DNA of 64,000 nucleotides from Arthrobacter sp. EPSL27. GTDB taxonomy: Bacteria; Actinomycetota; Actinomycetes; Actinomycetales; Micrococcaceae. A program made the translations under genes and the position numbers. Below, piece after piece: positions 34,466 through 42,632 of the stretch. Under the pieces are notes generated by a model that saw nothing but the letters and a program-made list of their open reading frames with translations, ran no database searches and was not told the origin of the DNA. Numbering within the stretch: the stretch's first letter is position 1; every line of letters starts with the position of its first letter. The DNA lies in the NCBI RefSeq assembly GCF_001512305.1, contig NZ_LNUT01000004.1, forward strand, positions 380,564 to 444,563, read 5' to 3'.

Positions 34466-34909
34466 TCAGATCTCCCGCTCCGGATGCTCGCCGAACCGGA
34501 AGTGCCGACCGGTGACGCTGGTCGGTGCAATCTCGACGTAGAAGTCCTTGAGCGTGGGCACCCACGGCTTGAGCCCAAGGGCTTCTGCGGCTGCGATATC
34601 CGCGGACTTGTCCAGCACCCGGGCCGTGCCGCGGAGGACAACTGACCACGCCTCGTCGGCGAGGATGCCGTCCGTTTCGAACAGCACTTTGGCGTTGATG
34701 GTCAGCTCCGCGAGCTTGTTCCCCGGCGCCGTGCGGAGGTAAAGCTTCCGACCGCTCACGGCGTAATTCACCGGGAAAATGTCGGGTTCGCCGCCGACAG
34801 TGACCACAAGCCGGCCGTGCTTGGTGCCCTCGATCAATTTCCAGCACTGATCGTCATCGAGTACGAGGACGGGGTTCTCATCTGCATGTTCGAACATCAT
34901 GGCGTTCAT
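34466..34909 (-). CDS. Pyridoxamine 5'-phosphate oxidase-like FMN-binding protein
   Basis: The product is 147 residues. LDDDQCWKLIEGTKHGRLVV, then GEPDIFPVNYAVSGRKLYLRT and AWSVVLRGTARVL, match the PNPOx-like split-barrel family (nitroreductase or F420/FMN-binding type). ATG 34909 gives the usual family N-terminus; the frame continues to 35005 through sequence with no ribosome site. It is monocistronic. Family members reduce or bind varied ligands, so no reaction can be assigned. Confidence 0.8.
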   Translation of the reverse strand: MNAMMFEHADENPVLVLDDDQCWKLIEGTKHGRLVVTVGGEPDIFPVNYAVSGRKLYLRTAPGNKLAELTINAKVLFETDGILADEAWSVVLRGTARVLDKSADIAAAEALGLKPWVPTLKDFYVEIAPTSVTGRHFRFGEHPEREI

Positions 34910-35080
34910 TGTTCTGGGCTGTGTAGAAAAGCGCCAGAGGCTTGAGCCGGGAAAATCGGCCGAAGAATGCCCGGTAGATGGCCTGTGGATAACTTCCAAC
35001 TCCAAAATGTGACGTCGGTTACCCTTGAGGCATTGTTTGGCTTCAGGCGTCTTGATTTTCTATCGGGGGAGTAGCTGACC

Positions 35081-35737
35081 ATGACATCTCGCACCGCAGT
35101 TTTCGGCCGTCACAGGCGCATTTGCGCGGTGCTGGCCGCGCTACTCCTTCTGCCCGCCACGGCCTGCACCGGCGGAGGTTCAACGCCGGGCGCAACCGCC
35201 GCCCCGGAGTCGCCAGGCCCGACGGCGTCTCCCACCTCGTCCGCCACTCCCACGCCAACGGCAAGCTACAAACCCGCGGACGCCTCGGGCAGGGCGCAGA
35301 ACGTCCCCGTTCCGGTGCTGCCAGAAGCTGCGAAGGCGGAGACGAAGGAAGGTCTCGAGGCCTTCGCGCGGTACTGGTTTCAATTGTTGAGTTACGGCTA
35401 TGAGACTGGTGACGTAACGCGGATTGGTGAAATAACCAGTCCTGCTTGCCGCGCATGTGAGAGGGCTAAAGCGGTAATTTCAGGCTGGAATGAGGGAGGG
35501 CGGTGGCTCGTTGGCGGCAAGGTGGAAACCCCGTCTGTCAGCACGACATTCGTCGTGGCACCAGACGGCAACTATCAAGTCGCTGTTCAAGGGTCACAGG
35601 CCGCCATTTCGTACTACAACGCGGATGGGACGCTACATCAAGCAGACCCGAAGCCCGATGACACAGGCAACCTTATGCTTGCCGTCTTCCGCGACGGGGC
35701 GTGGTACGTAAATAACATTCAGCCAATTGTCGGCTAG
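35081..35737 (+). CDS. DUF6318-type lipoprotein
   Basis: The product is 218 residues: basic start, hydrophobic stretch, then a lipobox ending at Cys29, and a Ser/Thr/Pro-rich wall-spanning linker (about 30-68). The folded domain begins LEAFARYWFQLLSYGYETGD and contains a Cys pair in SPACRACE, as in the DUF6318 family of actinobacterial cell-surface proteins. GC is visibly lower here, especially 35380-35720, than in flanking genes. It overlaps or abuts the PKD gene and is probably co-transcribed with it. Function unknown. Confidence 0.75.
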   Translation: MTSRTAVFGRHRRICAVLAALLLLPATACTGGGSTPGATAAPESPGPTASPTSSATPTPTASYKPADASGRAQNVPVPVLPEAAKAETKEGLEAFARYWFQLLSYGYETGDVTRIGEITSPACRACERAKAVISGWNEGGRWLVGGKVETPSVSTTFVVAPDGNYQVAVQGSQAAISYYNADGTLHQADPKPDDTGNLMLAVFRDGAWYVNNIQPIVG

Positions 35738-35741
35738 CCAA

Positions 35742-36680
35742 GTGAAGGCATCCAGGTGGTTCAAGACTTTATGGACGGCAGTCTTAGTTGTCGTTTTGGC
35801 AGGACAGCCTTGGCCGGCATTTGGTGGCAATGAACCGCCCCCAATAACGGGCGACTGGGGAGAAGACACCGTCGATGTTGGCGGTTGGGCGCACGACGCA
35901 GGCACTGGCCAATTTGTCTGGGCTGTGCCCGGTACGGTTCGTGCCGACCCCAACCAGTACAAGTACGAATTGCAGTGCCACCTCGGCGGCGGAGACTTCG
36001 ACACAGACTGCCTTGCTGTCCTGGTCGATTGCAAGAACGGCCCCGACGGAAATGACGGTATTCCGGTCGTCTGGTTGAAAGCCCCGGCTGGTGTGCCAAA
36101 CCCGACGTGGACGTACCACTCCGGCCCTACCTGCCTCTTCGATCCGAGGCCGGAGGACCTGCTGCCCAGGATTGCCGCCATGATCCAAGCGGAGTTCCAG
36201 CGTTTGCCGGTCGCCGCAGGATCTGTCACCGCGCAGCCGAGCCCGCATACCCTGCGGGGCGCCGAGACCAACTTCTTCGCCGAAGCGGCCGAGCAGGCGT
36301 TCGACATCACCATCCTGGCCCAGAAGGTCCACGTCGTCGCCAAGCCCGTCCAGTACACCTGGAACTACGGCGACGGAACGTTGCTGGGTCCGCAGAGCGC
36401 AGCCGGGGGGCCCTTGCCGCAGGACCGCTGGGGCGAAAAGACCGCCACCAGCCACGTCTACACCCAGACCGGTGATTTCTCCGTGGTGCTGACCACGCAC
36501 TTCCAGGGCACGTACTCGGTCAACGGCGGGCCGCCGTTGCCCATCCCGGGCCAAGGGCAATTCAATTCCCCGCCCCAGACCGTGAGCGTCTGGCGCTCCA
36601 TCACCCGCAATTACGCCGACGACTGCCTCCGCAACCCGCAGGGACAGGGCTGCCCCGGCGTCGCGCCGCCCTCGCCCTGA
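35742..36680 (+). CDS. Secreted PKD-domain protein
   Basis: The product is about 312 residues. A signal peptide (KASRWFKTLWTAVLVVVLAG, cleavage probably after AFG) precedes an unrecognised Gly/Asp-rich domain with a Cys pair (CHLGG, CLAVLVDC). A PKD-like module follows (about 205-280: YTWNYGDGT, then TSHVYTQTGDFSVVLTT). GTG 35742 is favoured because it gives a clean signal peptide; TTG 35727 is the alternative and would overlap the lipoprotein gene. The first 350 bp share the lower GC of the preceding gene. It is likely an extracellular partner of the DUF6318 protein. Confidence 0.72.
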   Translation: MKASRWFKTLWTAVLVVVLAGQPWPAFGGNEPPPITGDWGEDTVDVGGWAHDAGTGQFVWAVPGTVRADPNQYKYELQCHLGGGDFDTDCLAVLVDCKNGPDGNDGIPVVWLKAPAGVPNPTWTYHSGPTCLFDPRPEDLLPRIAAMIQAEFQRLPVAAGSVTAQPSPHTLRGAETNFFAEAAEQAFDITILAQKVHVVAKPVQYTWNYGDGTLLGPQSAAGGPLPQDRWGEKTATSHVYTQTGDFSVVLTTHFQGTYSVNGGPPLPIPGQGQFNSPPQTVSVWRSITRNYADDCLRNPQGQGCPGVAPPSP

Positions 36681-36694
36681 CGGCAGTTCCGCTT

Positions 36695-38023
36695 CTAAGC
36701 CCTCAGCTCCCGGTCGAGCCGCTCCATCCGGGCGCTCACCAGCTGCCCGCGCGGATCCTGCGGTCCCAGCAGCGCAGCTAGGGATGCCGCGGCGGCGGTG
36801 TCGGCGGAGCCCATGTCACTGGTGCACCACTGCAGCATCAGCCGGGCATCGCCGCTGGAACGCACCGAGGCGCCGACGGCGTCGTTGAGTTCGTCGCGCA
36901 TGAACCCGACGGCGAGGTTGCTCGAACGGTTCAGCAGCCGGGCCCGGTAGGCGGCAAGAGCCTCCGCCACCCGGCCCTCGCGCAAGTGCCCGGCCACGGT
37001 GGCGGCGTCCGTCACCACCTTGACGGTCGGGGCAAATCGGTACGGGTTTGCGTCCACCACATTGCCCAGCGCGCTGCGGATCCGGTGCATCTCGGTCCGG
37101 ATCGCCGCCGGAGTGCCCGCGTCGCCGTGGAGCTCGTACGCCAGTTCGTCGGCGCTCCAACCCTGCGTCCGCGACGCCAACAGGGCCAGGATCTCGGCCC
37201 GGCGCAGGGTCAGCGGCCGGCCATGACCGCCGTCGAGCGCTGCCGACGGCGCGTCCCCCAGCAGCCGCAGCGTCAACAGGGCCTGGACCCCGGTCCCGTG
37301 GCGGCCCGCAGGAGTGCTGCCCGGCCAGCCATCGGCACTGGCGGGGCCTGCGGACTTCAGCAGTTCCTCAGCCAGCCGCACGCCGCACCGCACCAGCCGG
37401 AGGCTGTCCGGCGTGACGGACTCGAACGGTCCGGACACATCCAGAACGCCGACCACATCCCCCGTCAGGGGGTCCCGGATCGGCGACGCGGTGCAGGCCC
37501 AGTCGTGGTGGGTCCGGACGAGGTGTTCGGCCGAGAAGAGCTGTGCCGGGGCGCCGGTCACCAGCGCCTCGCTGATGGCGTTGGTCCCGACGCCGGACTC
37601 GGACCAGTCGGCGCCTTCCACGAACTCCAGGGAATCCGCCTGCTTCAACGCCTGTTTGCTGCCGACGCGCCACAGCACCTCGCCCTCGTGGTCGGTCACG
37701 ATCAGCAGGTGGCGCCCGGTGGCGGTCTCATCGGCCAGCAGCTGGGACAGCGCGGGCATCACGGCGGCCAGCCGGTGGCCGGCACTCAGAGAGCGGGCCT
37801 CGGACACCTCGTGCCGGTGCAGCGGGCGGTGCTGGTCCGGGTTGATGCCGAGCGCAAGGGAACGCTGCCAGGATTTGGCGAGGGACGGCGACAAGTGCGG
37901 ATGCGGCGTGCCGGACACGGCCGCCTCATGAGCCGTTCGGAGCGCCCTCGCATACTCGGCCGGCGCAGAAAACCGCAGGTCCGCGAACTGCGTGATGGAG
38001 CGGCCGCCATGGCGCATGCTCAT
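36695..38023 (-). CDS. GAF-domain transcriptional regulator (AcoR-like N-terminus, no AAA+ domain)
   Basis: The product is 442 residues. The N-terminal region (SWQRSLALGINPDQ, LLADETATGRHLLIVTDHEG, then GADWSESGVGTNAISEAL and HDWACTASPIRDPLTGDVVGVLDVSG) matches the sensory half of AcoR-type acetoin regulators. The sigma-54 AAA+ domain is absent. Instead a winged-helix domain (about 265-345: LTLRRAEILALLASRTQGWS, LRTEM-type recognition helix) binds DNA, the actinobacterial arrangement. It is divergent from the monooxygenase/butanediol dehydrogenase operon, which it probably activates in response to acetoin or a related ketone. Confidence 0.85.
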   Translation of the reverse strand: MSMRHGGRSITQFADLRFSAPAEYARALRTAHEAAVSGTPHPHLSPSLAKSWQRSLALGINPDQHRPLHRHEVSEARSLSAGHRLAAVMPALSQLLADETATGRHLLIVTDHEGEVLWRVGSKQALKQADSLEFVEGADWSESGVGTNAISEALVTGAPAQLFSAEHLVRTHHDWACTASPIRDPLTGDVVGVLDVSGPFESVTPDSLRLVRCGVRLAEELLKSAGPASADGWPGSTPAGRHGTGVQALLTLRLLGDAPSAALDGGHGRPLTLRRAEILALLASRTQGWSADELAYELHGDAGTPAAIRTEMHRIRSALGNVVDANPYRFAPTVKVVTDAATVAGHLREGRVAEALAAYRARLLNRSSNLAVGFMRDELNDAVGASVRSSGDARLMLQWCTSDMGSADTAAAASLAALLGPQDPRGQLVSARMERLDRELRA

Positions 38024-38069
38024 TCTCCCAACTCGCCGTCGAATCGTCGCACTTCGCTCTCTCCGGCAA

Positions 38070-38132
38070 GCCCCCGGCCGGCTTTTGCGCCGGCCGGGGG
38101 CCTGGGAGCTCTGTGTAACCCGATTGTAACCC
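38070..38132. promoter_or_regulatory. Hairpin and TGTAACCC direct repeats in divergent promoter region
   Basis: A 13-bp GC-only hairpin (38070-38082 / 38089-38101, TTTTGC loop) is followed by TGTAACCC at 38114 and again at 38125, 11 bp apart, so both lie on one face of the helix. They lie 90-110 bp upstream of the monooxygenase start, a suitable position for activator sites for the GAF regulator. Confidence 0.5.
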
Positions 38133-38221
38133 CCTGCGACTTTTACTTGTGATGCGGGTCACGCCGCGGCCCGGACGCCGCGCATCGGAGCGACCCACAG
38201 TCAGCAATGGAAAGAGGAAAC

Positions 38222-40012
38222 ATGCCCGGGACACCAAACGGCGTGGTCGAGGCGTGGCTGGCGCAGTTCGAGGAAGCGCTGCGCAGCCGCACCATCGACG
38301 ACGTGCTTGATCTCTTCGACGACGATTCGTACTGGCGCGACTTCGTCTCGTTCACCTGGAACCTCAAGACCCTGGAAGGCAAGGAAGACATTGGCCGTAT
38401 GCTCAACGCGACACTGGACGACGTCCAGCCGCACAACTGGACACTGGCCGAAGACGCCACCGGCGACGCCGCCAACACCGAGGCCTGGATCAACTTCGAG
38501 ACTGCCCAGGCCCGCGGCCACGCCCACCTGCGCCTTCGCAACGGCAAATGCTGGACCCTGCTCACCACCATGCAGGAGCTCAAGGGGTTCGAGGAAAAGA
38601 AGGGACCCCGCCGCGAGAAAGGCGTCGCCCACGAGATCACCCGGGGCCGTAAATCCTGGCTGGAACTAAAAGAGGAACAGGAAGCCCGGCTCGGCTACGA
38701 GGAGCAGCCCTACACGGTGATCATCGGAGGCGGTCAGGGCGGCATCGGCCTGGCGGCACGGCTGCGCCGGCTTGGCGTGCCCACCATCATCATCGAGAAA
38801 AACGACCGCCCCGGCGACTCCTGGCGGAACCGCTACAAGTCCCTCCACCTCCACGATCCGGTCTGGTACGACCACCTGCCCTACATGAAGTTCCCCGATG
38901 ACTGGCCGGTGTTCGCGGCCAAGGACAAGATTGGCGACTGGCTGGAGCACTACACCCGGATCATGGAACTGAATTACTGGTCCAAGACCGAGTGCACCGG
39001 CGCCCGCTTCGACGACGCCTCCGGGGAGTGGGTGGTGGACGTGGTGCGCGACGGCGAACCGGTCACCCTGCGCCCGAAGCAGCTGGTCTTCGCCCTCGGG
39101 GTCTCGGGCTACCCCAACATTCCCGCGTTCGACGGCGCCGACTCCTTCCTGGGGGAGCAGTACCACTCGTCCAAGCACCCCGGCGGCGGCGACTGGACCG
39201 GGAAGAAGGCCGTGGTGATCGGGTCCAACAACTCGGCGCACGACATCTGCGCGGACCTCTGGGAGCACGGCGCCGACGTCACCATGGTGCAGCGCTCCTC
39301 CACGCACATCGCCCGCAGCGAATCCCTCATGGACCTCGCCCTGGGCGGGCTGTACTCGGAGGAGGCCCTGGCCAACGGGGTCACCACCGAAAAAGCCGAC
39401 CTGCTCTTCGCCTCCCTGCCCTACCGGATCCTGCCCGAGGCCCAAATCCCCATCTATACCGAGATGGCACAGCGCGACGCCGAGTTTTACTCCCAGCTGG
39501 AAGCCGCAGGCTTCGACCTGGACTTCGGCGTGGACGGGTCCGGCCTGTTCCTCAAGTACCTGCGGCGCGGCTCCGGCTACTACATCGACGTCGGCGCCTC
39601 GCAGCTGATCATCGACGGCCGGGTCAAGCTCGCCAGCGGCGAGGTCGACAAGATCACCGGGAACGCCGTCGTAATGGCTGACGGGACCGAACTCGAAGCG
39701 GACGCCATCATCTACGCCACGGGGTACGGATCCATGAACGGCTGGCTGGCCGATCTGGTCTCACCCGAGGTGGCCGACGCCGTCGGGAAGTGCTGGGGCT
39801 TTGGCTCCGATACTCCCAAGGATCCCGGCCCCTGGGAAGGTGAACTGCGCAACATGTGGAAACCCACCAACGTGGAAAACCTCTGGATCCACGGCGGCAA
39901 CCTGCACCAGAGCCGGCACTACTCCAACTACTTGGCGCTGCAGCTCAAGGCACGGATGGAGGGGCTGCCGACGCCGGTCTTCGAGCTCCAGCCCACGCAC
40001 CACACGCGCTGA
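38222..40012 (+). CDS. Flavin-containing monooxygenase with N-terminal NTF2/SnoaL-like domain
   Basis: The product is 596 residues. The first 140 are an NTF2/SnoaL-like domain (VVEAWLAQFEEALRSRTIDD, DLFDDDSYWRDFVSFTW). The remainder is an FAD/NADPH monooxygenase: FAD motif GGGQGG (about 169-174), GDSWRNRYKSLHLHDP, fingerprint-like FLGEQYHSSKH (about 308), where Baeyer-Villiger enzymes would have W at the last position, and a second Rossmann motif VIGSNNSAHD. ATG 38222 has AGAGG just upstream; ATG 38207 is an alternative. Next to butanediol dehydrogenase it may oxidise a small ketone. Confidence 0.85.
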   Translation: MPGTPNGVVEAWLAQFEEALRSRTIDDVLDLFDDDSYWRDFVSFTWNLKTLEGKEDIGRMLNATLDDVQPHNWTLAEDATGDAANTEAWINFETAQARGHAHLRLRNGKCWTLLTTMQELKGFEEKKGPRREKGVAHEITRGRKSWLELKEEQEARLGYEEQPYTVIIGGGQGGIGLAARLRRLGVPTIIIEKNDRPGDSWRNRYKSLHLHDPVWYDHLPYMKFPDDWPVFAAKDKIGDWLEHYTRIMELNYWSKTECTGARFDDASGEWVVDVVRDGEPVTLRPKQLVFALGVSGYPNIPAFDGADSFLGEQYHSSKHPGGGDWTGKKAVVIGSNNSAHDICADLWEHGADVTMVQRSSTHIARSESLMDLALGGLYSEEALANGVTTEKADLLFASLPYRILPEAQIPIYTEMAQRDAEFYSQLEAAGFDLDFGVDGSGLFLKYLRRGSGYYIDVGASQLIIDGRVKLASGEVDKITGNAVVMADGTELEADAIIYATGYGSMNGWLADLVSPEVADAVGKCWGFGSDTPKDPGPWEGELRNMWKPTNVENLWIHGGNLHQSRHYSNYLALQLKARMEGLPTPVFELQPTHHTR

Positions 40013-40030
40013 CCGGCCAGGCAGTGACAA

Positions 40031-40062
40031 CGCCCTCCCCGGCAACCACACTGGGGAGGGCG
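40031..40062. other. Intra-operon hairpin between monooxygenase and dehydrogenase genes
   Basis: CGCCCTCCCC (40031-40040) pairs with GGGGAGGGCG (40053-40062) across a 12-base loop. There is no T tract, so it is more likely an mRNA-stability or attenuation element than a full terminator. Confidence 0.5.
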
Positions 40063-40143
40063 GCACCCGTTGTGATCATCCAGCGACACGCCGTTGACGC
40101 CCCTCACCGGGCGTCCACGGCCCGTACAGCGAAGGAAAACACC

Positions 40144-41199
40144 ATGAAAGCAGCACGATTCCATGCCCGTGAGGACCTCCGGATCGACGATGTGCCGGAG
40201 CCGGAGCTGCGCCCTGGGGCGGTGAAGATCGCCGTCGCCTGGTGCGGGATCTGCGGCACTGACCTCCACGAGTTCCTGGAGGGGCCCATCTTCACGCCGC
40301 CGCCCGGAAGCCCCCATGCGCTGTCCCACGAAGCCGCCCCGGTCACCATGGGCCACGAGTTTTCCGGCACCATCCAGGAACTGGGCGAAGGGGTGACCGG
40401 ACTCGCCGTCGGGGACTCCGTGGTGGTGGAGCCATACATCGTCTGCAACGAATGCGGACCGTGCCGCAGCGGCCACTACAACCTGTGCACCAAGCTGGGC
40501 TTCATCGGCCTGGCCGGCGGTGGCGGGGGACTCAGCGAGACAATCGTCGTCGATACCCGGTGGGTCCACCCCGTGGGCGACATCCCGCTGGACGAGGCCG
40601 CCCTCATCGAACCCCTCGCCGTGGCCTATCACGCCGTCGGCCGCAGCGACGTCAAAGCCGGGGACGTCGCCGTCGTCGGCGGTGCGGGCCCCATCGGGCT
40701 GCTCACCGCGGCGGTCCTCAAAGGCCTCGGCGTCACCACGATTGTCACCGAACTGTCGGCCGCGCGGAAGGAGAAGGCCGTGTCCTCGGGCGTCGCGGAC
40801 CATGTGCTGGACCCCAGCTCCGACGACGTCAAGGCCCGCGTGCTGGAACTGACCGATGGCGCCGGGTCCGATGCGGCCTTTGAATGCGCCGGCGTGAACG
40901 CGGTGCTGGACACCATGCTCGACGTCGTCAAGCCGGCCGGCGTCGTGGTCAACGTGTCGATCTGGGGGCATCCTGCCACCGTCGACATGCAGAAGGTGGT
41001 CCTGAAGGAAATTGACCTGCGCGGCACCATCGCCTACTGCGGCGATCATGCGGCAGCCATCAAGCTCGTCCAGGACGGAAAGGTCGACCTGAAACCCTTC
41101 ATCACCGGCAGGATTCCTCTGGAGGATCTGGTGGACAAGGGCTTCGACACTCTGATCAATCACAACGATACGGCGGTGAAGATCATCGTCCACCCGTAG
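40144..41199 (+). CDS. 2,3-butanediol dehydrogenase-type zinc alcohol dehydrogenase
   Basis: The 351-residue medium-chain dehydrogenase interconverts 2,3-butanediol and acetoin, or similar vicinal diols. AWCGICGTDLHEFLEGPIF with catalytic Cys37, GHEFSG (about 70), the structural zinc loop CNECGPCRSGHYNLC, and the NAD motif VVGGAGPIGL support this. The GICGTDLHE...GPIF block is typical of butanediol dehydrogenases. It follows the monooxygenase by 131 bp, under the control region of the divergent GAF regulator. Confidence 0.88.
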   Translation: MKAARFHAREDLRIDDVPEPELRPGAVKIAVAWCGICGTDLHEFLEGPIFTPPPGSPHALSHEAAPVTMGHEFSGTIQELGEGVTGLAVGDSVVVEPYIVCNECGPCRSGHYNLCTKLGFIGLAGGGGGLSETIVVDTRWVHPVGDIPLDEAALIEPLAVAYHAVGRSDVKAGDVAVVGGAGPIGLLTAAVLKGLGVTTIVTELSAARKEKAVSSGVADHVLDPSSDDVKARVLELTDGAGSDAAFECAGVNAVLDTMLDVVKPAGVVVNVSIWGHPATVDMQKVVLKEIDLRGTIAYCGDHAAAIKLVQDGKVDLKPFITGRIPLEDLVDKGFDTLINHNDTAVKIIVHP

Positions 41200-41275
41200 T
41201 GATCCGGGTCGCATCCGGAATACTTGCATACGCCGGGCAGTTGGCATCAGAGAACCCAATCCCTGGTGAAAGGAA

Positions 41276-42352
41276 ATGCGCATGCTGTTTTCCCCGATGA
41301 CTCTTGGCGAGCTGGAACTGCCCAACCGACTGGTGATGGCGCCGCTGACCCGCGTCCGCTCCGGCCGGGAAGGCGTGCCCGGTCCGCTGGTGGTGGAGCA
41401 CTACCGCCAGCGGGCATCGCTCGGCCTCATTGTGAGCGAGGGAACCTACCCGAGCCACGCCGGCCAGGGTTTCCCGGGCCAGCCCGGGCTCGTCACGGAC
41501 CAGCAGCTGCAGGGCTGGTCCGAGGTCACGGCGGCGGTGCATGCCGAGGGCGGCCGGATCTTCGCCCAGGTGATGCACGCCGGCCGGGTCACGCATGAGG
41601 ACACCACCGGCGGCTACGAAGTGGTTGCGCCCAGCGCCATCGCGATCGACGGCGAGACCCGCACCTACGAGGGCAAAAAGCCGTTCCCTGTTCCGCGGGC
41701 CCTGGACACCTCGGAACTGCCGGGCCTCATCGAGGAGTTCGTCACGGCGTCCCGCAAGGCGATCAACGCCGGGTTCGACGGCGTGGAGCTGCACTCCGCC
41801 AACGGCTACCTGCTGCACGAATTCCTGACCCCTGCCGCCAACCAGCGCGACGACGTCTACGGCGGCTCGCCCGCTAACCGGGCGCGCTTCGTCATTGAGG
41901 TCGCGCAGGCCGTGGCCGACGCCATCGGTGCGGACCGGGTGGGCATCCGGATCTCGCCCGAGCATAACGTCCAGGGTGCAGTGGAGGTCGACGCGGCCGA
42001 CGTGCAGGAAACCTACGCGCACCTGGTGGACGCTCTGGCGCCGCTGAAGCTCGCGTACCTGAGCGTGCTGCACAAGGACCCCACCAGCGACCTGGTGCGC
42101 GACCTGCGCACCCGGTTTGGTGGAACCTTCCTGCTGAACAGCGGGTTTGGTGTCATCACCACCCGCGAGGAAGCCATGTCCATCGTTGCGGACGGCCACG
42201 CCGACGCAGTGGTGGTGGGCCGGCCTGCGATCGCCAACCCGGACCTGGTCCGCCGCTGGCGTGACGGGCTCCCGACCAACGAGCCGGACGCGTCGACGTT
42301 CTACACGGACGGCGCCAAGGGCTACACGGACTACCCGGCGTACCAGAACTAG
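41276..42352 (+). CDS. Old Yellow Enzyme family alkene reductase (NemA-like)
   Basis: The 358-residue FMN-dependent TIM barrel reduces activated C=C bonds or nitro compounds. LPNRLVMAPLTRVRSG, then AQVMHAGRVTH, the active-site pair in ELHSANGYLLHEFLTP, and YGGSPANRARFVIEV are all diagnostic. AAAGGAAATGCGC places the ATG 41276 start. It lies 76 bp after the dehydrogenase and may share its transcript. The next 270 bp hold the repeat element, which probably marks the end of the unit. Confidence 0.9.
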   Translation: MRMLFSPMTLGELELPNRLVMAPLTRVRSGREGVPGPLVVEHYRQRASLGLIVSEGTYPSHAGQGFPGQPGLVTDQQLQGWSEVTAAVHAEGGRIFAQVMHAGRVTHEDTTGGYEVVAPSAIAIDGETRTYEGKKPFPVPRALDTSELPGLIEEFVTASRKAINAGFDGVELHSANGYLLHEFLTPAANQRDDVYGGSPANRARFVIEVAQAVADAIGADRVGIRISPEHNVQGAVEVDAADVQETYAHLVDALAPLKLAYLSVLHKDPTSDLVRDLRTRFGGTFLLNSGFGVITTREEAMSIVADGHADAVVVGRPAIANPDLVRRWRDGLPTNEPDASTFYTDGAKGYTDYPAYQN

Positions 42353-42372
42353 CTTCACCAACTAGTTCCACT

Positions 42373-42580
42373 GGACATGTCCACTGGTGGCCGCGCTCAC
42401 CACCGGACATGTCCCCCGGCATCCACGAAGAGTGGGCAGAACGCCATTCTGCCCACTCTTCGGGTTTAGGACTGGGCATGTCCCGTGGGTGCGGGTGCCA
42501 GGGATGAGCATGTCCCGTGGGTGCGGATGCGAAGAATGGGCATGTCCCGTGGGCGCGGGCGCGAAGAATGGGCATGTCCT
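42373..42580. repeat. Phased 32-bp box repeat with central hairpin (copy 1)
   Basis: Palindromic GGACATGTCC boxes start at 42373 and 42405, then a perfect 15-bp hairpin (GAAGAGTGGGCAGAA, loop CGCCA, arms 42427-42441 and 42447-42461), then GRGCATGTCC boxes at 42474, 42506, 42538 and 42570. Box spacing is exactly 32 bp on each side. Units after the hairpin also share GTGGGYGCGGRYGC and GAAGAAT. Short open frames here are repeat artefacts. The same architecture recurs at 51356-51540. Confidence 0.9.
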
Positions 42581-42615
42581 ATGCTCACGCGTCCGGGCGC
42601 TTGGCCGGGGAGCGG

Positions 42616-42625
42616 TCCTATAGGA
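42616..42625. promoter_or_regulatory. TCCTATAGGA operator before the GntR gene
   Basis: This perfect 10-bp palindrome is 7 bp upstream of the GntR ATG, overlapping the expected ribosome-binding or promoter region. An identical copy lies at 43615 and a one-base variant at 43546, before the catabolic operon. It implies negative autoregulation. Confidence 0.8.
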
Positions 42626-42632
42626 TTTGACC

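Noticed and set aside
42474..42580. Regular 32-bp repeats resembling a short CRISPR array
   Set aside because: The whole unit repeats without unique spacers, the boxes are palindromic, and there are no cas genes in the window.
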